Assembly (NCBI RefSeq): GCF_019219095.1
Contig: NZ_JAHUWH010000002.1
Span: forward strand, 1 to 64,000
Source of the DNA: Acidovorax sp. sic0104
GTDB lineage: Bacteria > Pseudomonadota > Gammaproteobacteria > Burkholderiales > Burkholderiaceae_C
Length of the DNA: 64,000 nucleotides
Reading direction: 5' to 3'
Part shown: positions 1 to 9,326 of the stretch, in pieces
How positions within the stretch are numbered: the stretch's first letter is position 1
How the letters are laid out: each line of letters starts with the position of its first letter
Program-made: the position numbers and the translations under genes
Notes under the pieces: model-generated
Databases searched by the model: none
Seen by the model: only the letters and a program-made list of their open reading frames with translations
Told to the model about the DNA's origin: nothing

Positions 1-132
1 TTGTACAACCACCAGTTGCCACAGTCAGCGCTCAAGAGTAGTACGCCAATGCAGGCCATGAAAGAGTGGTACCAAGAGCACCCGGATCTGTTTCACAAGC
101 GGCCATATGATCGTCCGGGATGTGACAGTTAG
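1..132 (+). mobile_element. 3' end of an IS481/IS3-type transposase gene
   Basis: Frame 1 is open from the first base and ends at TAG 130-132, giving 43 residues. They include YNHQLPQSAL, TPMQAMKEW and KRPYDRPGCDS. This is the usual carboxy end of DDE integrase-type transposases, where a YN-x-x-x-P segment is followed by TP-x-Q-A-M and a short basic tail; the long tail after the TP motif favours IS481 over IS3. The catalytic DDE part lies outside the window, so it cannot be seen whether the element is intact. It marks a mobile-element boundary beside the adhesin secretion locus. Confidence 0.7.
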
Positions 133-981
133 TCGAATATTTTGCATTGAGCAGATTGCCTGTTTAAAAGGTTGCAAACGGCAGATCATTTGGCAAGTGA
201 TTTGGTTTCGAAATGTTCATATCCAGGTAGCCAACATAATTCAATTTCTTGTTCAATGACCCTGGGGTGCTGCCCGCCGTGTGGTAAATGCTCACTCAAG
301 TTATGGGTGAACATTCTGGTGAACTTGGTTTCACGTTGCTGCGCTATTTATCGAAATATTACAACAAAAATTTCACACCACTGGTGCGCTTTTGCAAATA
401 ACAGCTATTCGACCCATGGTGACATGCGGCAGCTGTTGATGCGTCGGCGTTCAAGTGCTTCCCAAACGTCGAAAAATTATCTGCAGCAAGCGTGGTGGGA
501 TTAAGTCGGGAAAAGGTGGGCGAGTCGCTTTGCCTCTCTCGGATAAGTGCTGCTAAGGGACTCACGGCATTGAATGACCCCCAGGTGCGCAAGCATGTCA
601 GGCACCATGATGGCAACGGCTGCGGGGTGCGGTATTCGTGTTCGGCATTTATATGTCTGGCCATCAGTCATGCCGGCGCTATTTAAAAATGCCAGAGTTT
701 TCGATAGTGATCAATCATCAATTGGCTTGACAAAGAATGAAGATGAATCTCTAACATCCACCATGGCGCAGAAAACTTTGTTGATCGGCGTTGGGCATCA
801 GACGCCTCAGCAACGCATCTTTGCATGAGCTTGCGCACCCCCGCACTTACTACATGTCTCGTTGACTTGCGGGTGGGTTGCTGTTTGTCAAATTAATGTC
901 TGCAATCAATTCATCTGAACGACCGGCTTGGTCCGTAGTAAGTGAATCAGAGCTTTTAGTATAGAAAATACGAGGAATTAA
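133..981. other. Intergenic stretch without a convincing gene, upstream of the adhesin
   Basis: About 850 bases, AT-richer than most of the window. Reading frames here are short (110 codons at most), overlap on both strands and show no recognisable family. A possible sigma70-like promoter is TTGACA at 727-732 with TCTAAC at 750-755 (17-base spacing), but it lies about 230 bases before the adhesin start. The bases just before 982 contain a plausible Shine-Dalgarno site, GAGG at 972-975. The stretch may be a long regulatory leader or decayed sequence left by the adjacent IS. Confidence 0.5.
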
Positions 982-3900
982 ATGACTGCTGAAATCCATG
1001 CATCCGTGGTGACCATCGATAAGTCGGCGACATCCAAAGCAGGTGTTGTCGACAGGTCGGCCGGGATCAAGACGGTAGTGACGCCTGGTCAAGGCAATCC
1101 GGCGAGGATCAGTGCCAAAGGCGGCGCCACCATCGAACTGTTGCAGGCTGATTCCAAGTGGGCTCCAGAAATCGTCAAGGTCCGCCGGGTGGGTTCGGAT
1201 CTCCAGGTGGATTTTCTAGAAGATAGCTCCGGCAGTTCCGATCTCGTGATCGAGGGCTTCTATGAGCAGGAAGGCGCCAAGCTGGTGGGCTACGGAAAAG
1301 ATGGCGAAGTCTATGACTACGTCGCTCAGTCGGACAGCTTCGACCAGTCCTTGCCGTTCCTGATGGATGGCGGTGAACCGGTGATACAGGTGCTGGCTGA
1401 GCCTGCGACTGCTTTTGGCGTAGTTGGGGGATTCGCTGCACTGCCAATGTGGTTGGCGGGTGGGGCTGTGCTTTCCACCGCCGCCATCGCCGCGCAGGAT
1501 CCGGGCTCGCCCGCACCCGTACCAGCCCCGGCGCCCGCACCCCACAAGCCCATCGCCCCAACGAGCTACAACGACAACGCCGCACCCGTCATCAATGCCC
1601 GCAGCGCTGCGGCCGCCACCAACGACACCACGCCAGGGCTGAACATCGGCACTGGCCTGCTCAATCCCAAGCTCTACGTCAACGGCAAGGAAGTGGCTGC
1701 GACCTACGATCCGAAGACGGGTACGCTCACCCCGGACACGCCACTGGCTGAAGGCGCCTACAGCCTGACGTACACCCATGCCAACAGTGACGGCGTCTAT
1801 AGCGAGCAAAGCGCCCCGCTGATGCTGACAGTGGATGTCACGGCACCGGCCAAGCCAGCTCCAGCCACAGGCTATAACGACAACGTCGGGGCGGTGCAAA
1901 ACGCGAGCAGCACTGCCGCAACGACCGACGACAACACTCCTGGGCTGAACATCGGCTCAGGTCACACCCAACCCAAACTTTACGTTGATGGCGTGCTCGT
2001 GGCTGCTACCTATGACGCGGCCATGGGTACCCTGACCCCTGGCATCGCCTTGTCGGATGGGGCACACCAGCTCACCTACACGGTCAGCGATGCTGCGGGC
2101 AACGAAAGCGCACAAAGCGATCCCACCTCGATCACTGTGATCACCACCGGTGTGTCAAAGCCTTCCGCACCCAGCAGCTACGACGACAACGCCGCCCCCG
2201 TTCTCAACACGCAGAGCACAGCGTTTGCGACCAACGACGCCACGCCAGGGCTGAATGTGGGACGGGATTTGATCGACCCTCGTTTGTATGTGGACGGACT
2301 GGAAGTGCCAGCCATCTACAACCCCCTGACAGGCACGCTGACCCCCACGGCACCTCTTCCCGAAGGCAACCACCGTCTGACTTTCACTCAGTCCAATGAT
2401 TCGGGCGGCGTGAGCGAACAAAGTGACGCCCTGGTACTGTTGGTCGACACTGTCCCCCCGGCTACCCCTTTGGCAGCGCCTGCTGGATACAAGGACGACG
2501 TAGGCCTGGTTCAGAGCGCAAACAGCACGGCGCCCACGACCGACGACAATAAGCCAGGCGTCTTGGTGGGAGTCAACCTATCGGACACACCCAAGCTGTA
2601 TGTGGATGGTGTTCAGGTGGCGGCCTCGTACGACCCGATCACTGGCACGCTGACCCCCCTAAGCGCCCTGGCCGATGGCGCTCGCAGCCTCAGCTACACG
2701 CTGACCGACGCGGCCGGAAATGAGAGCGGCAACAGCCCGGCGCTGAGCCTCACGATCATGGGCGGTGGGCCACAGCCCGGCAGCGAAGGTACTCTGTCCC
2801 TAATGGACGATGTCGGTGCCATACAGGGGTTGATTGCCTTGGGCGGCGTCACTGATGACACCAGGCCCACTTTCAGTGGCATCGGCGCGGGTCCCGACGT
2901 GGTCAAGGTCAACGTGTATGACGCCAATACCTTGCTGGGCACGGCCAACCTCAACAGCAATGGTGAGTGGAGCTACGAACTGACGACCCCACTCGCAATT
3001 GGCGACCACAGTCTGACTGCGCGGCCGGTAAATGCTGCCGGCGTCGAGGGTCAGGCTGGCAAGGCCTGGACATTCAAGGTCCAGGGCGACGCACCGACCA
3101 TGCCGGTGATCGCCGGCGTGAGCGACAACCTTGGCGGCGTCACCGGCAACATTGCCAAAGGCGCACCGACCGATGACCCGACTCCTACCGTGAACGGCAC
3201 GGGAACAGCGGGCAGCACGATCAAACTGTATGCCGATGGCGTCGAGGTGGGCTCTACCACCGTGGCGGCCGATGGCAGCTGGACAGTGACCAGCACAGCG
3301 CTGACAGGCGACGGCACCAAGCTGTTGACGGCCAAGGCCTTCGACTCCGCGGGACAGGCGAGCCCGGAGACAAGTGCATACGCAATCCTGCTGGACACCA
3401 CGGCCCCGGCCAAGCCAAGTCCAATCGTCGCTACAGACGACCAAGGGACTGTCCTGGGAACGGTTGCAAATGGTGGCACCACCGATGACACAACCCCCAT
3501 TTTGAGCGGTGCAGGTGCTCCTGGCGACCTCATCAGCGTGTATGACGGCAGCAGCTTGCTCGGCCGCGTGATGGTGCAAGCCAACGGCACTTGGAGCTTT
3601 GCGCTGGCTCAGCCTTTGAGTGCCGGCGCGCATGCCATAACCGCGACCGCGACGGATCCTGCGGGGAACACCAGCGCACCGAGCGATCCGCTCAATTTGG
3701 TGGTGGATTTTTCTGCCCCGCAGCCGGGCAGCGAAGGCACCTTGACCCTTCTGGACGACGTAGGCGCCATCAAGGGCGAAGTAGCTCGCGGCAGCGTGAC
3801 CGACGATGCACGCCCCACCTTCAAGGGCTCGGGCGCCAGCGCCGACGTTGCCAAGGTCAACGTCTATGACGGCGCAGTGCTGCTGGGCAGCGCCACGGTG

Positions 3901-4281
3901 ACCAACGGCAGCTGGAGCTTTGAGCCCACCACGCCGCTGGCCAGCGGCGACCACAACCTGACGGCACGCCCCGTGGATGCGGCCGGCAACGAAGGCCCGG
4001 CCAGCAATGGCTGGAACTTCAAGCTGTTGGGCGATGCCCCTGCAGCGCCAGCCATCACCGGCGTGAGCGACAACGCAGGCAGCGTGACGGGCAGCATCGC
4101 CAAGGGCGCGACCACCGACGACACCACCGCCGACAGCAACGACGTCGTGCGCCTGGACGACGCGAACTGGACCAACACCGGTGCGACGGCCACTGTGGAC
4201 AACCACACCTACGCGGTGTGGAGCAACGCGGGGGCGCATCTGCTGGTGGACAACAACGCCACGTTGCATCAGGTCATCTGA
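982..4281 (+). CDS. BapA-like type I-secreted adhesin with tandem Ig-like domains
   Basis: Predicted 1099-residue surface or biofilm adhesin. Residues 1-130 resemble the BapA prefix domain. Residues 145-171 are a Gly/Ala-rich hydrophobic segment, followed by a Pro-Ala linker (174-190). From about residue 194 there are four related repeats of about 100 residues (SYNDNAAPV, LYVDG and GTLTP motifs), then bacterial Ig-like domains carrying DDVGAI, TDDTRPTF and WSF motifs. There is no Sec signal peptide, as expected for C-terminal type I secretion. The last 49 residues (VVRLDDANW to LLVDNN) look like the extreme C-terminus of BapA/LapA adhesins. The preceding Ig domain stops after about 33 residues and no RTX nonapeptides are visible, so the protein looks internally shortened. 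Export genes follow directly. GAGG precedes the ATG. Confidence 0.85.
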   Translation: MTAEIHASVVTIDKSATSKAGVVDRSAGIKTVVTPGQGNPARISAKGGATIELLQADSKWAPEIVKVRRVGSDLQVDFLEDSSGSSDLVIEGFYEQEGAKLVGYGKDGEVYDYVAQSDSFDQSLPFLMDGGEPVIQVLAEPATAFGVVGGFAALPMWLAGGAVLSTAAIAAQDPGSPAPVPAPAPAPHKPIAPTSYNDNAAPVINARSAAAATNDTTPGLNIGTGLLNPKLYVNGKEVAATYDPKTGTLTPDTPLAEGAYSLTYTHANSDGVYSEQSAPLMLTVDVTAPAKPAPATGYNDNVGAVQNASSTAATTDDNTPGLNIGSGHTQPKLYVDGVLVAATYDAAMGTLTPGIALSDGAHQLTYTVSDAAGNESAQSDPTSITVITTGVSKPSAPSSYDDNAAPVLNTQSTAFATNDATPGLNVGRDLIDPRLYVDGLEVPAIYNPLTGTLTPTAPLPEGNHRLTFTQSNDSGGVSEQSDALVLLVDTVPPATPLAAPAGYKDDVGLVQSANSTAPTTDDNKPGVLVGVNLSDTPKLYVDGVQVAASYDPITGTLTPLSALADGARSLSYTLTDAAGNESGNSPALSLTIMGGGPQPGSEGTLSLMDDVGAIQGLIALGGVTDDTRPTFSGIGAGPDVVKVNVYDANTLLGTANLNSNGEWSYELTTPLAIGDHSLTARPVNAAGVEGQAGKAWTFKVQGDAPTMPVIAGVSDNLGGVTGNIAKGAPTDDPTPTVNGTGTAGSTIKLYADGVEVGSTTVAADGSWTVTSTALTGDGTKLLTAKAFDSAGQASPETSAYAILLDTTAPAKPSPIVATDDQGTVLGTVANGGTTDDTTPILSGAGAPGDLISVYDGSSLLGRVMVQANGTWSFALAQPLSAGAHAITATATDPAGNTSAPSDPLNLVVDFSAPQPGSEGTLTLLDDVGAIKGEVARGSVTDDARPTFKGSGASADVAKVNVYDGAVLLGSATVTNGSWSFEPTTPLASGDHNLTARPVDAAGNEGPASNGWNFKLLGDAPAAPAITGVSDNAGSVTGSIAKGATTDDTTADSNDVVRLDDANWTNTGATATVDNHTYAVWSNAGAHLLVDNNATLHQVI
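1561..4128 (+). repeat. Tandem Ig-like domain repeats within the adhesin gene
   Basis: Four copies of a unit of about 300 bases run from about 1561 to 2765, each encoding a YxDNxxxVxN start, a TxDxTPGLNxG motif and a LYVDG-x-x-V motif. A second repeat class covers about 2770-4128; the block beginning GSEGTL occurs at about 2780 and again at about 3730 with similar sequence. The final unit is incomplete. Arrays like this recombine readily and are often collapsed in assemblies. Confidence 0.8.
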
Positions 4282-4393
4282 TGCCTTTCTGACCGAAGCC
4301 ACGGGCCTGCAAGGCCGTGGCCGGCCAGCCAGGGATGGTGGAGTTGTGGACAGATTGCCTGCAGCGCATGCTGTGGGCGCCAGCGAGGGTTGA

Positions 4394-5698
4394 GTGAAAA
4401 AGGCTAAAGCAGCATCGGGGACGACCACGGTATTCGCATTGCGCGGCGTGAGAGGTTTGGGCGTGGCCTTGTGCCTGCAGGTGGGTGGGGCCGCGTTGGC
4501 GCAGCCAGCCGTTTCGCCGGTACTGCTGGGCTTGATCCGGCAGACGGTGGAATCGCATCCGTCGGTGCGCATGGAGTCCGCGTTCGTGCGTGCGGCCAAG
4601 GAGGAAGTGTCCGCTGCGGACTGGCAGCGCTTTCCTACATTGGCCGCGCAGACCTCTTCCAATACATCTCGGCCTTCCACCCAGCTGAGCCTGGAGCAGC
4701 CGTTGTGGACAGGCGGTCGTCTGGACGCGCAGCGGGACATGGCGCGTGCGCAGGAGGCTCTGCAGCAGGCACAGAAGTCGGAGGTCCAGTACCAGCTCGC
4801 ATTGCGGGTGGTGGACTCCTGGGTAGCGATGGTGCAGGCGGACGAGCGCATTCTGGAGACCACCCGCACCATCAACCAGCTTGATCGCTACAAGGCGCTC
4901 ATGCGCCGTCGTGTGGAGGCGCAAGTGTCGCCGCAGATTGAATTCACATTGCTCGAATGGCGCACGTTCCAGGCGCGGGTGGACATGCAGCAGACACGCA
5001 CGGCGCGCTCTCTGGCCCGCAATCGCCTGCGCCAATTGGTGGGAAGCGAGCCTGTGAGCGAAACCGCATGGGACGCGGAGCAGCCGCTGGACGCATTGGC
5101 AAGTTCCGCTTCGGACACCCGGCATGCGCTGGGCCAGGGGATAGACGACGCCATTGAACGCCATCCCTCAGTGCGCAAGGCCCGTGAGAGGGCGAGGGTC
5201 GTGCAGTACCAGGCCGACGTGCAACGGGCAGCCCTGGGTCCGGAGGTGTACCTGAAGGCGCAGTACCGCGCTGGTGGTGCCGTCGTGCCAGGCGAGCGCA
5301 GCGTATTTGTTGGTGTGCGCTTTCAGCCGGGCGCGGGCCTTTCGTCACTGGCGCTCAGCCGGGCAGCGTCCGAGCGCGCGCAGGGCCAGGCGTTCGCTGC
5401 AGAAACGGCCCAGCGCGAGCTCAACGAGCTCATGCGGACCGATCTGGAGAACATGAACAGCGCACAGATGCGCGTCGACGCCCTGACCACGGCGGTGGAG
5501 TCGTCCGTGCAGGTGCTCGGCTCCAACGAAAGGCTTTTCGTCGCGGGCAAGCGCAGCTGGCAAGAAGTTCTCAACACCGTGCGCGAGGGCAGCGACAACC
5601 GGCTTTCCCTTGTAGACGCGCGTGCAGCGGTGCTCGCGGGGGCCTACCGGCTCCAAGTGGTTCGGGGTGAGCTCGATTGGCAGCAGAGCACGCCCTGA
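4394..5698 (+). CDS. TolC-family outer-membrane efflux protein of a type I secretion system
   Basis: Predicted 434-residue precursor of the outer-membrane channel through which the adhesin leaves the cell. GTG start, basic N-terminus, then a hydrophobic stretch ending in AALAQ that looks like a Sec signal peptide of about 35 residues. The mature part has two related alpha-helical halves with Gln/Arg/Ala-rich coiled segments, as in the OEP family. The length fits TolC/LapE proteins. It lies 112 bases after the adhesin and before the ABC exporter and adaptor, so a role in exporting that adhesin is inferred from position. Confidence 0.85.
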   Translation: MKKAKAASGTTTVFALRGVRGLGVALCLQVGGAALAQPAVSPVLLGLIRQTVESHPSVRMESAFVRAAKEEVSAADWQRFPTLAAQTSSNTSRPSTQLSLEQPLWTGGRLDAQRDMARAQEALQQAQKSEVQYQLALRVVDSWVAMVQADERILETTRTINQLDRYKALMRRRVEAQVSPQIEFTLLEWRTFQARVDMQQTRTARSLARNRLRQLVGSEPVSETAWDAEQPLDALASSASDTRHALGQGIDDAIERHPSVRKARERARVVQYQADVQRAALGPEVYLKAQYRAGGAVVPGERSVFVGVRFQPGAGLSSLALSRAASERAQGQAFAAETAQRELNELMRTDLENMNSAQMRVDALTTAVESSVQVLGSNERLFVAGKRSWQEVLNTVREGSDNRLSLVDARAAVLAGAYRLQVVRGELDWQQSTP

Positions 5699-5818
5699 CC
5701 GTGTCGTTTTCCCACATGCCCAGCAGCGCCGCAAGCAGTGCTGCTGCCCTTTTATTCTTGGACTGCCGGCAGCGAGCGCGTTGAGCGACATGCATGCCGG
5801 CGGCATGGGGCCTTTGCG

Positions 5819-7948
5819 ATGAACCACCACAGCGACCATATCGAGCGATCCCTGGTTTCGGCCCTGGAACGACTAGCCCAGTTGCAGGGCGTAAGCATCA
5901 ACGCCATGCGCCTGCGATCTGCCGTACAGCGGCATCCGCGTGTGCGATCCCTGCAGGGGGTCACGGCGGTATGCAGCAGCATGGATGTCAACCCGCCGGT
6001 GGCTCTGGACCACCCCGACCGCGTGATGCTGCCGCTCCTTTGCAGAACCCGAAGCGATGGATGGGGGGTTGTGGTCGACCGGGACCCGCAGCAGCGGTGG
6101 GTGGTGGAGTTTGCCGATGGCACCCGGCCTGTGGAGGAGGCGTCGCTGAGCGAAATCGCGCTGCTTGCCATGCGCCAGCGCAACGCCGGGGCGCAGACTG
6201 GCTCGTTCGCGGGCGTGCTCAGGGCCGCATTGCGTGGCTACCGGGGCGTGCTGACGGAAGCGGCCCTGGCGTCGGTGTTCATGGGATTGCTGGCGTTGGC
6301 GATCTCACTGTTTTCCATGCAGGTGTACGACAGGGTGATTCCCACCCGCAGCGAGTACACCCTGGTCATTCTGGGCGCGGGCGTATTGCTGGCTATCGTG
6401 TTGGAGACAGCGATGAAGTTCGCGCGTTCCAGGGTCATGGACTCGATCACTGCGGGCCTGGACAGCCGGTTGTCCCGGGATATCTTCCAGCGCCTGCTCA
6501 GCGTGCGGATTGACCAGTTGCCCAGTTCGGTCGGCAGCCTGGCCGGGCAGATCCGAGGGTACGAGCAAGTGCGCGGTTTCTACACGGGCAGCACACTGTT
6601 CGCACTGGTGGACTTCCCGATGGCGCTGCTGTTCCTGGCCGTGTTGATGGTGATCGGACACCCGCTCATTGCGTTGGTGCCTCTGGTGTGCGGCTTGTTG
6701 GCATTGGCGGTTGGCATGGCCAGGCACCGGCGCGTGACCGCGCTGGCAAACCAGGGCTTGGCTGCGGCGAGCCGCAAGACCGGTCTTCTGGTCGAAGCCG
6801 TGGAGGGGGCCGAGACCATCAAGGCCGGCGTTGGCGGCTGGAAGTTTCTCTCCCGCTGGATCGAGGTGAACCGCGATACCGTCCGGCAGGACGCTGACAT
6901 GCGCCATGTGAGCGAAGGCGCAGGCTACCTGGCGGCCATGCTTCAGCAGCTCAGCTACGTGGGCATTGTGATGCTTGGCTCCTGGGTCATCATCAATGGC
7001 GGCATGACCATGGGGGCCCTGATTGCCTGCTCCATCATCGGCGGTCGCATCATGGCGCCGCTGGTGGCCTTGCCAAGCCTGATCGTCCAGCATGCCCACG
7101 CGAGAGCCGCGACCCGCTCGCTGGAAGCGCTGTATGCGCTGCAGACCGACAACCACGGCGTGCCGCGTCCCCTGTTGCCCCAGTCCCTGCGAGGCCACTA
7201 CGTCCTTCAGGATGTCGCATTCGCGTACGGCCAGGGCCCTGCGGCCGTGTCGCTGCAGAACCTCGTCATCCACGCTGGGGAGAAGGTGGCGGTGATCGGG
7301 CCTATCGGATCGGGCAAGTCTTCGCTGCTCAAGCTCCTGGCCGGTCTGTACCGGCCCACGGCGGGCAGGGTGCTGATCGACAGCCTGGATCTGGCACAGG
7401 TAAATCCGCAGGTGGTCAGCCAGCACATCGGTTATCTGCAGCAGGAGCACCGCCTTTTCCAGGGAACCCTGCGCGAGAACCTGCTCATCGGCTTGCCCGA
7501 CCCGGGCGACGACGTCATGCAGGAAGCCTTGAAGCGCTCGGGCCTGGTCCATCTGGTTGCGGGTCATCCACGCGGCCTGGATCTGCCGATCCACGAAGGT
7601 GGAAAAGGGCTGTCCGGCGGCCAGCGGCAACTGGTCGCCTTCACCCGGCTGCTGCTCACGCGCCCCCGGGTGCTGTTGCTCGACGAGCCCACCGCCAACA
7701 TGGATTCGGCGCAGGAAAAACGCTGCCTCACTGTGCTGGCCGAAGAGGTCGGCGCGGACAAGACCTTGATCGTGGTCACCCACAAACCCAGCGTGCTGCC
7801 TCTGGTGGACCGGGTCATCGTGGTGTCTGGCAACAAGATGGTGATGGATGGACCGCGTGACGCCGTGCTGGCGCGGCTCAAGAAGATTCCGGAAGCGCCG
7901 TCACAGCCCGATGTGGATGCGCAGGACGTGGATGCCATGCGCGCATGA
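5819..7948 (+). CDS. LapB-like type I secretion permease/ATPase
   Basis: Predicted 709-residue inner-membrane ABC exporter (membrane domain fused to ATPase) that drives adhesin export. Residues 1-140 are a C39-peptidase-like domain without a clear catalytic Cys-His pair, as in exporters of RTX and Bap proteins. About 150-430 holds the transmembrane segments. The nucleotide-binding domain carries Walker A GPIGSGKSS, signature LSGGQ, Walker B VLLLDEP and a TH switch. An upstream in-frame GTG at 5738 exists, but ATG 5819 gives the normal N-terminus. Its stop overlaps the start of the adaptor gene (ATGA), indicating translational coupling. Confidence 0.88.
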   Translation: MNHHSDHIERSLVSALERLAQLQGVSINAMRLRSAVQRHPRVRSLQGVTAVCSSMDVNPPVALDHPDRVMLPLLCRTRSDGWGVVVDRDPQQRWVVEFADGTRPVEEASLSEIALLAMRQRNAGAQTGSFAGVLRAALRGYRGVLTEAALASVFMGLLALAISLFSMQVYDRVIPTRSEYTLVILGAGVLLAIVLETAMKFARSRVMDSITAGLDSRLSRDIFQRLLSVRIDQLPSSVGSLAGQIRGYEQVRGFYTGSTLFALVDFPMALLFLAVLMVIGHPLIALVPLVCGLLALAVGMARHRRVTALANQGLAAASRKTGLLVEAVEGAETIKAGVGGWKFLSRWIEVNRDTVRQDADMRHVSEGAGYLAAMLQQLSYVGIVMLGSWVIINGGMTMGALIACSIIGGRIMAPLVALPSLIVQHAHARAATRSLEALYALQTDNHGVPRPLLPQSLRGHYVLQDVAFAYGQGPAAVSLQNLVIHAGEKVAVIGPIGSGKSSLLKLLAGLYRPTAGRVLIDSLDLAQVNPQVVSQHIGYLQQEHRLFQGTLRENLLIGLPDPGDDVMQEALKRSGLVHLVAGHPRGLDLPIHEGGKGLSGGQRQLVAFTRLLLTRPRVLLLDEPTANMDSAQEKRCLTVLAEEVGADKTLIVVTHKPSVLPLVDRVIVVSGNKMVMDGPRDAVLARLKKIPEAPSQPDVDAQDVDAMRA

Positions 7949-9177
7949 AAAAAGATCCGATGATGAACACTGTGCCCCCCTCCCGTGGCGAGGCCGCACC
8001 CTACCTGGACGCCGCGGACATCGGTGTCGATGATTTGACCATACCGCCGCGCCGCGCTCGCCACACCCTGAGGGTGGCGATGATCGGCATCATTGCCCTG
8101 GTGACCTGGGCGGCGTTTTCCAAGATAGATCAGGTGACGCGCGCGCAGGCACAGGTGATCGCCAGTGCGCGCACGCAGGTCATACAGTCCGTGGACCTGG
8201 GGGTTGTGACGCGCCTGCATGTGCGCGAGGGGGATGAGGTGACGGCGGGCCAATTGCTGGTGACTCTGGAAAAGGCGCGCGCAGAGGCGGCTGTGGACGA
8301 TTCTCAGTCCAAGCTGGCCGCTCTGCGCGCAGCGCTGGTGCGCCTGCGCGCCGAGGTGTACGGTGAGCCGCTGGTCTTCGAGGCTGAACTCATGGCCTAC
8401 CCGGAGTATGTGCGCAACCAGCGGGCCCTCTACGAGAGGCGCAAGCAGGCAATCGACGAAGACGTGGCGTCGCTGCGCGCTGCCATGGACCTGGCAAAAC
8501 AGGAGCTGGACATGAACCAGAAGCTCGTGGCCACGGGCGACGTGAGCCTGGCGGACGTGTTGAGGCTCAAGCGCATGGTTGCCGAGATCCAGGCGCAGAT
8601 CGCCAACAAGCGCAACAAGTTCTTCCAGGATGCGCAGGCGGAGATGACCAAGGCGCAGGAAGACCTGAACACGCAGGTCGAGCAAGTGCGCGATCGCAAG
8701 CAGGTGCTGGAACATACCGAGCTGACGGCGCCGCTGGCAGGCCAGGTCAAGAACATCCAGCTGACCACTGTCGGCGCCGTGGCAAAGCCCGGAGACGTCG
8801 TCATGGAGATCGTGCCCACGGGCGAAGACCTGATCGTGGAGGCGAAGATCAGCACGTCCGACATCGCCTTCGTGGAGGTCGGGCAGACAGCCAGCGTCAA
8901 GCTCGACGCGTACGACTACTCGATTTTCGGCACCATGAAAGGCGAGGTTTTCTATGTCAGTCCCGACACCCTCGAAGAAAACCGCCAGGGCAAAATCGAG
9001 CCGTACTACCGCGTGCAGATCCGCATCCGTGGCAAGGAATTCAGCAAGGGAGGCGATGTCAAGATCAGGCCGGGCATGACCGCCTCCGTCGACATCAAGG
9101 CAATGGAGCGGACCGTGCTGAGCTACCTGACCAAGCCGATTACCAAGACGCTGTCGCAGTCGATGGGCGAGCGGTGA
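7945..9177 (+). CDS. HlyD/LapC-family membrane fusion protein
   Basis: Predicted 410-residue periplasmic adaptor linking the ABC exporter to the TolC-like channel. One transmembrane segment lies near residues 45-65 (VAMIGIIALVTWAAFSKI). It is followed by a lipoyl-like half (VVTRLHVREGDEVTAGQLL), a long helical hairpin with many Gln, Glu and Lys residues, the second lipoyl half and a beta-barrel ending in RPGMTASVDI. This is the standard type I secretion HlyD layout and length. It overlaps the exporter gene by four bases. Confidence 0.9.
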   Translation: MKKDPMMNTVPPSRGEAAPYLDAADIGVDDLTIPPRRARHTLRVAMIGIIALVTWAAFSKIDQVTRAQAQVIASARTQVIQSVDLGVVTRLHVREGDEVTAGQLLVTLEKARAEAAVDDSQSKLAALRAALVRLRAEVYGEPLVFEAELMAYPEYVRNQRALYERRKQAIDEDVASLRAAMDLAKQELDMNQKLVATGDVSLADVLRLKRMVAEIQAQIANKRNKFFQDAQAEMTKAQEDLNTQVEQVRDRKQVLEHTELTAPLAGQVKNIQLTTVGAVAKPGDVVMEIVPTGEDLIVEAKISTSDIAFVEVGQTASVKLDAYDYSIFGTMKGEVFYVSPDTLEENRQGKIEPYYRVQIRIRGKEFSKGGDVKIRPGMTASVDIKAMERTVLSYLTKPITKTLSQSMGER

Positions 9178-9262
9178 GCCGCGTTGCCCAGCTGCTGCCC
9201 GGCTGTTGGGTCGATCCCGGCCATGGCGGGCAGCCCTGGCGCATGGCAGGTGCGGGCTGTTT

Positions 9263-9326
9263 TGTAATTTTGCTATGAATAGAGTAGCTATCGGCGCAAT
9301 GGGCGCAAGCGCTGAAGGCGATTTTC
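9263..9326. repeat. Dispersed GATAGC-type repeat (copy 1)
   Basis: AT-rich segment with TGCTATGAAT then AGTAGCTATCGG, followed by GCGCAAGCGCTGAAGGCGATTTT. It shares the AGCTAT/ATAGCT core, the CAAGCGCT segment and the GGC-GATTTT end with other copies at 21452, 37335, 45167, 52229 and 59976. It abuts the stop codon of the lyase gene on the minus strand. Confidence 0.6.

Noticed and set aside
172..828. Short ORFs (up to 110 codons) upstream of the adhesin
   Set aside because: Overlapping frames on both strands, no ribosome-binding sites or recognisable motifs, and atypical Cys/Ser/His content.
1561..4128. Regular repeats that could be mistaken for a CRISPR array or satellite
   Set aside because: The units are about 300 bases, diverged and in frame; they are Ig-like protein domains.
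2800..4875. Long minus-strand ORF (691 codons) antisense to the adhesin and the TolC-like gene
   Set aside because: It is the complement of GC-rich repeated coding sequence, spans two real plus-strand genes, is rich in His/Arg/Cys and matches no family.
5738..5818. Upstream GTG start for the ABC exporter gene
   Set aside because: The extra 27 residues are Arg/His-rich and overlap untranslated spacer; ATG 5819 gives the expected N-terminus.
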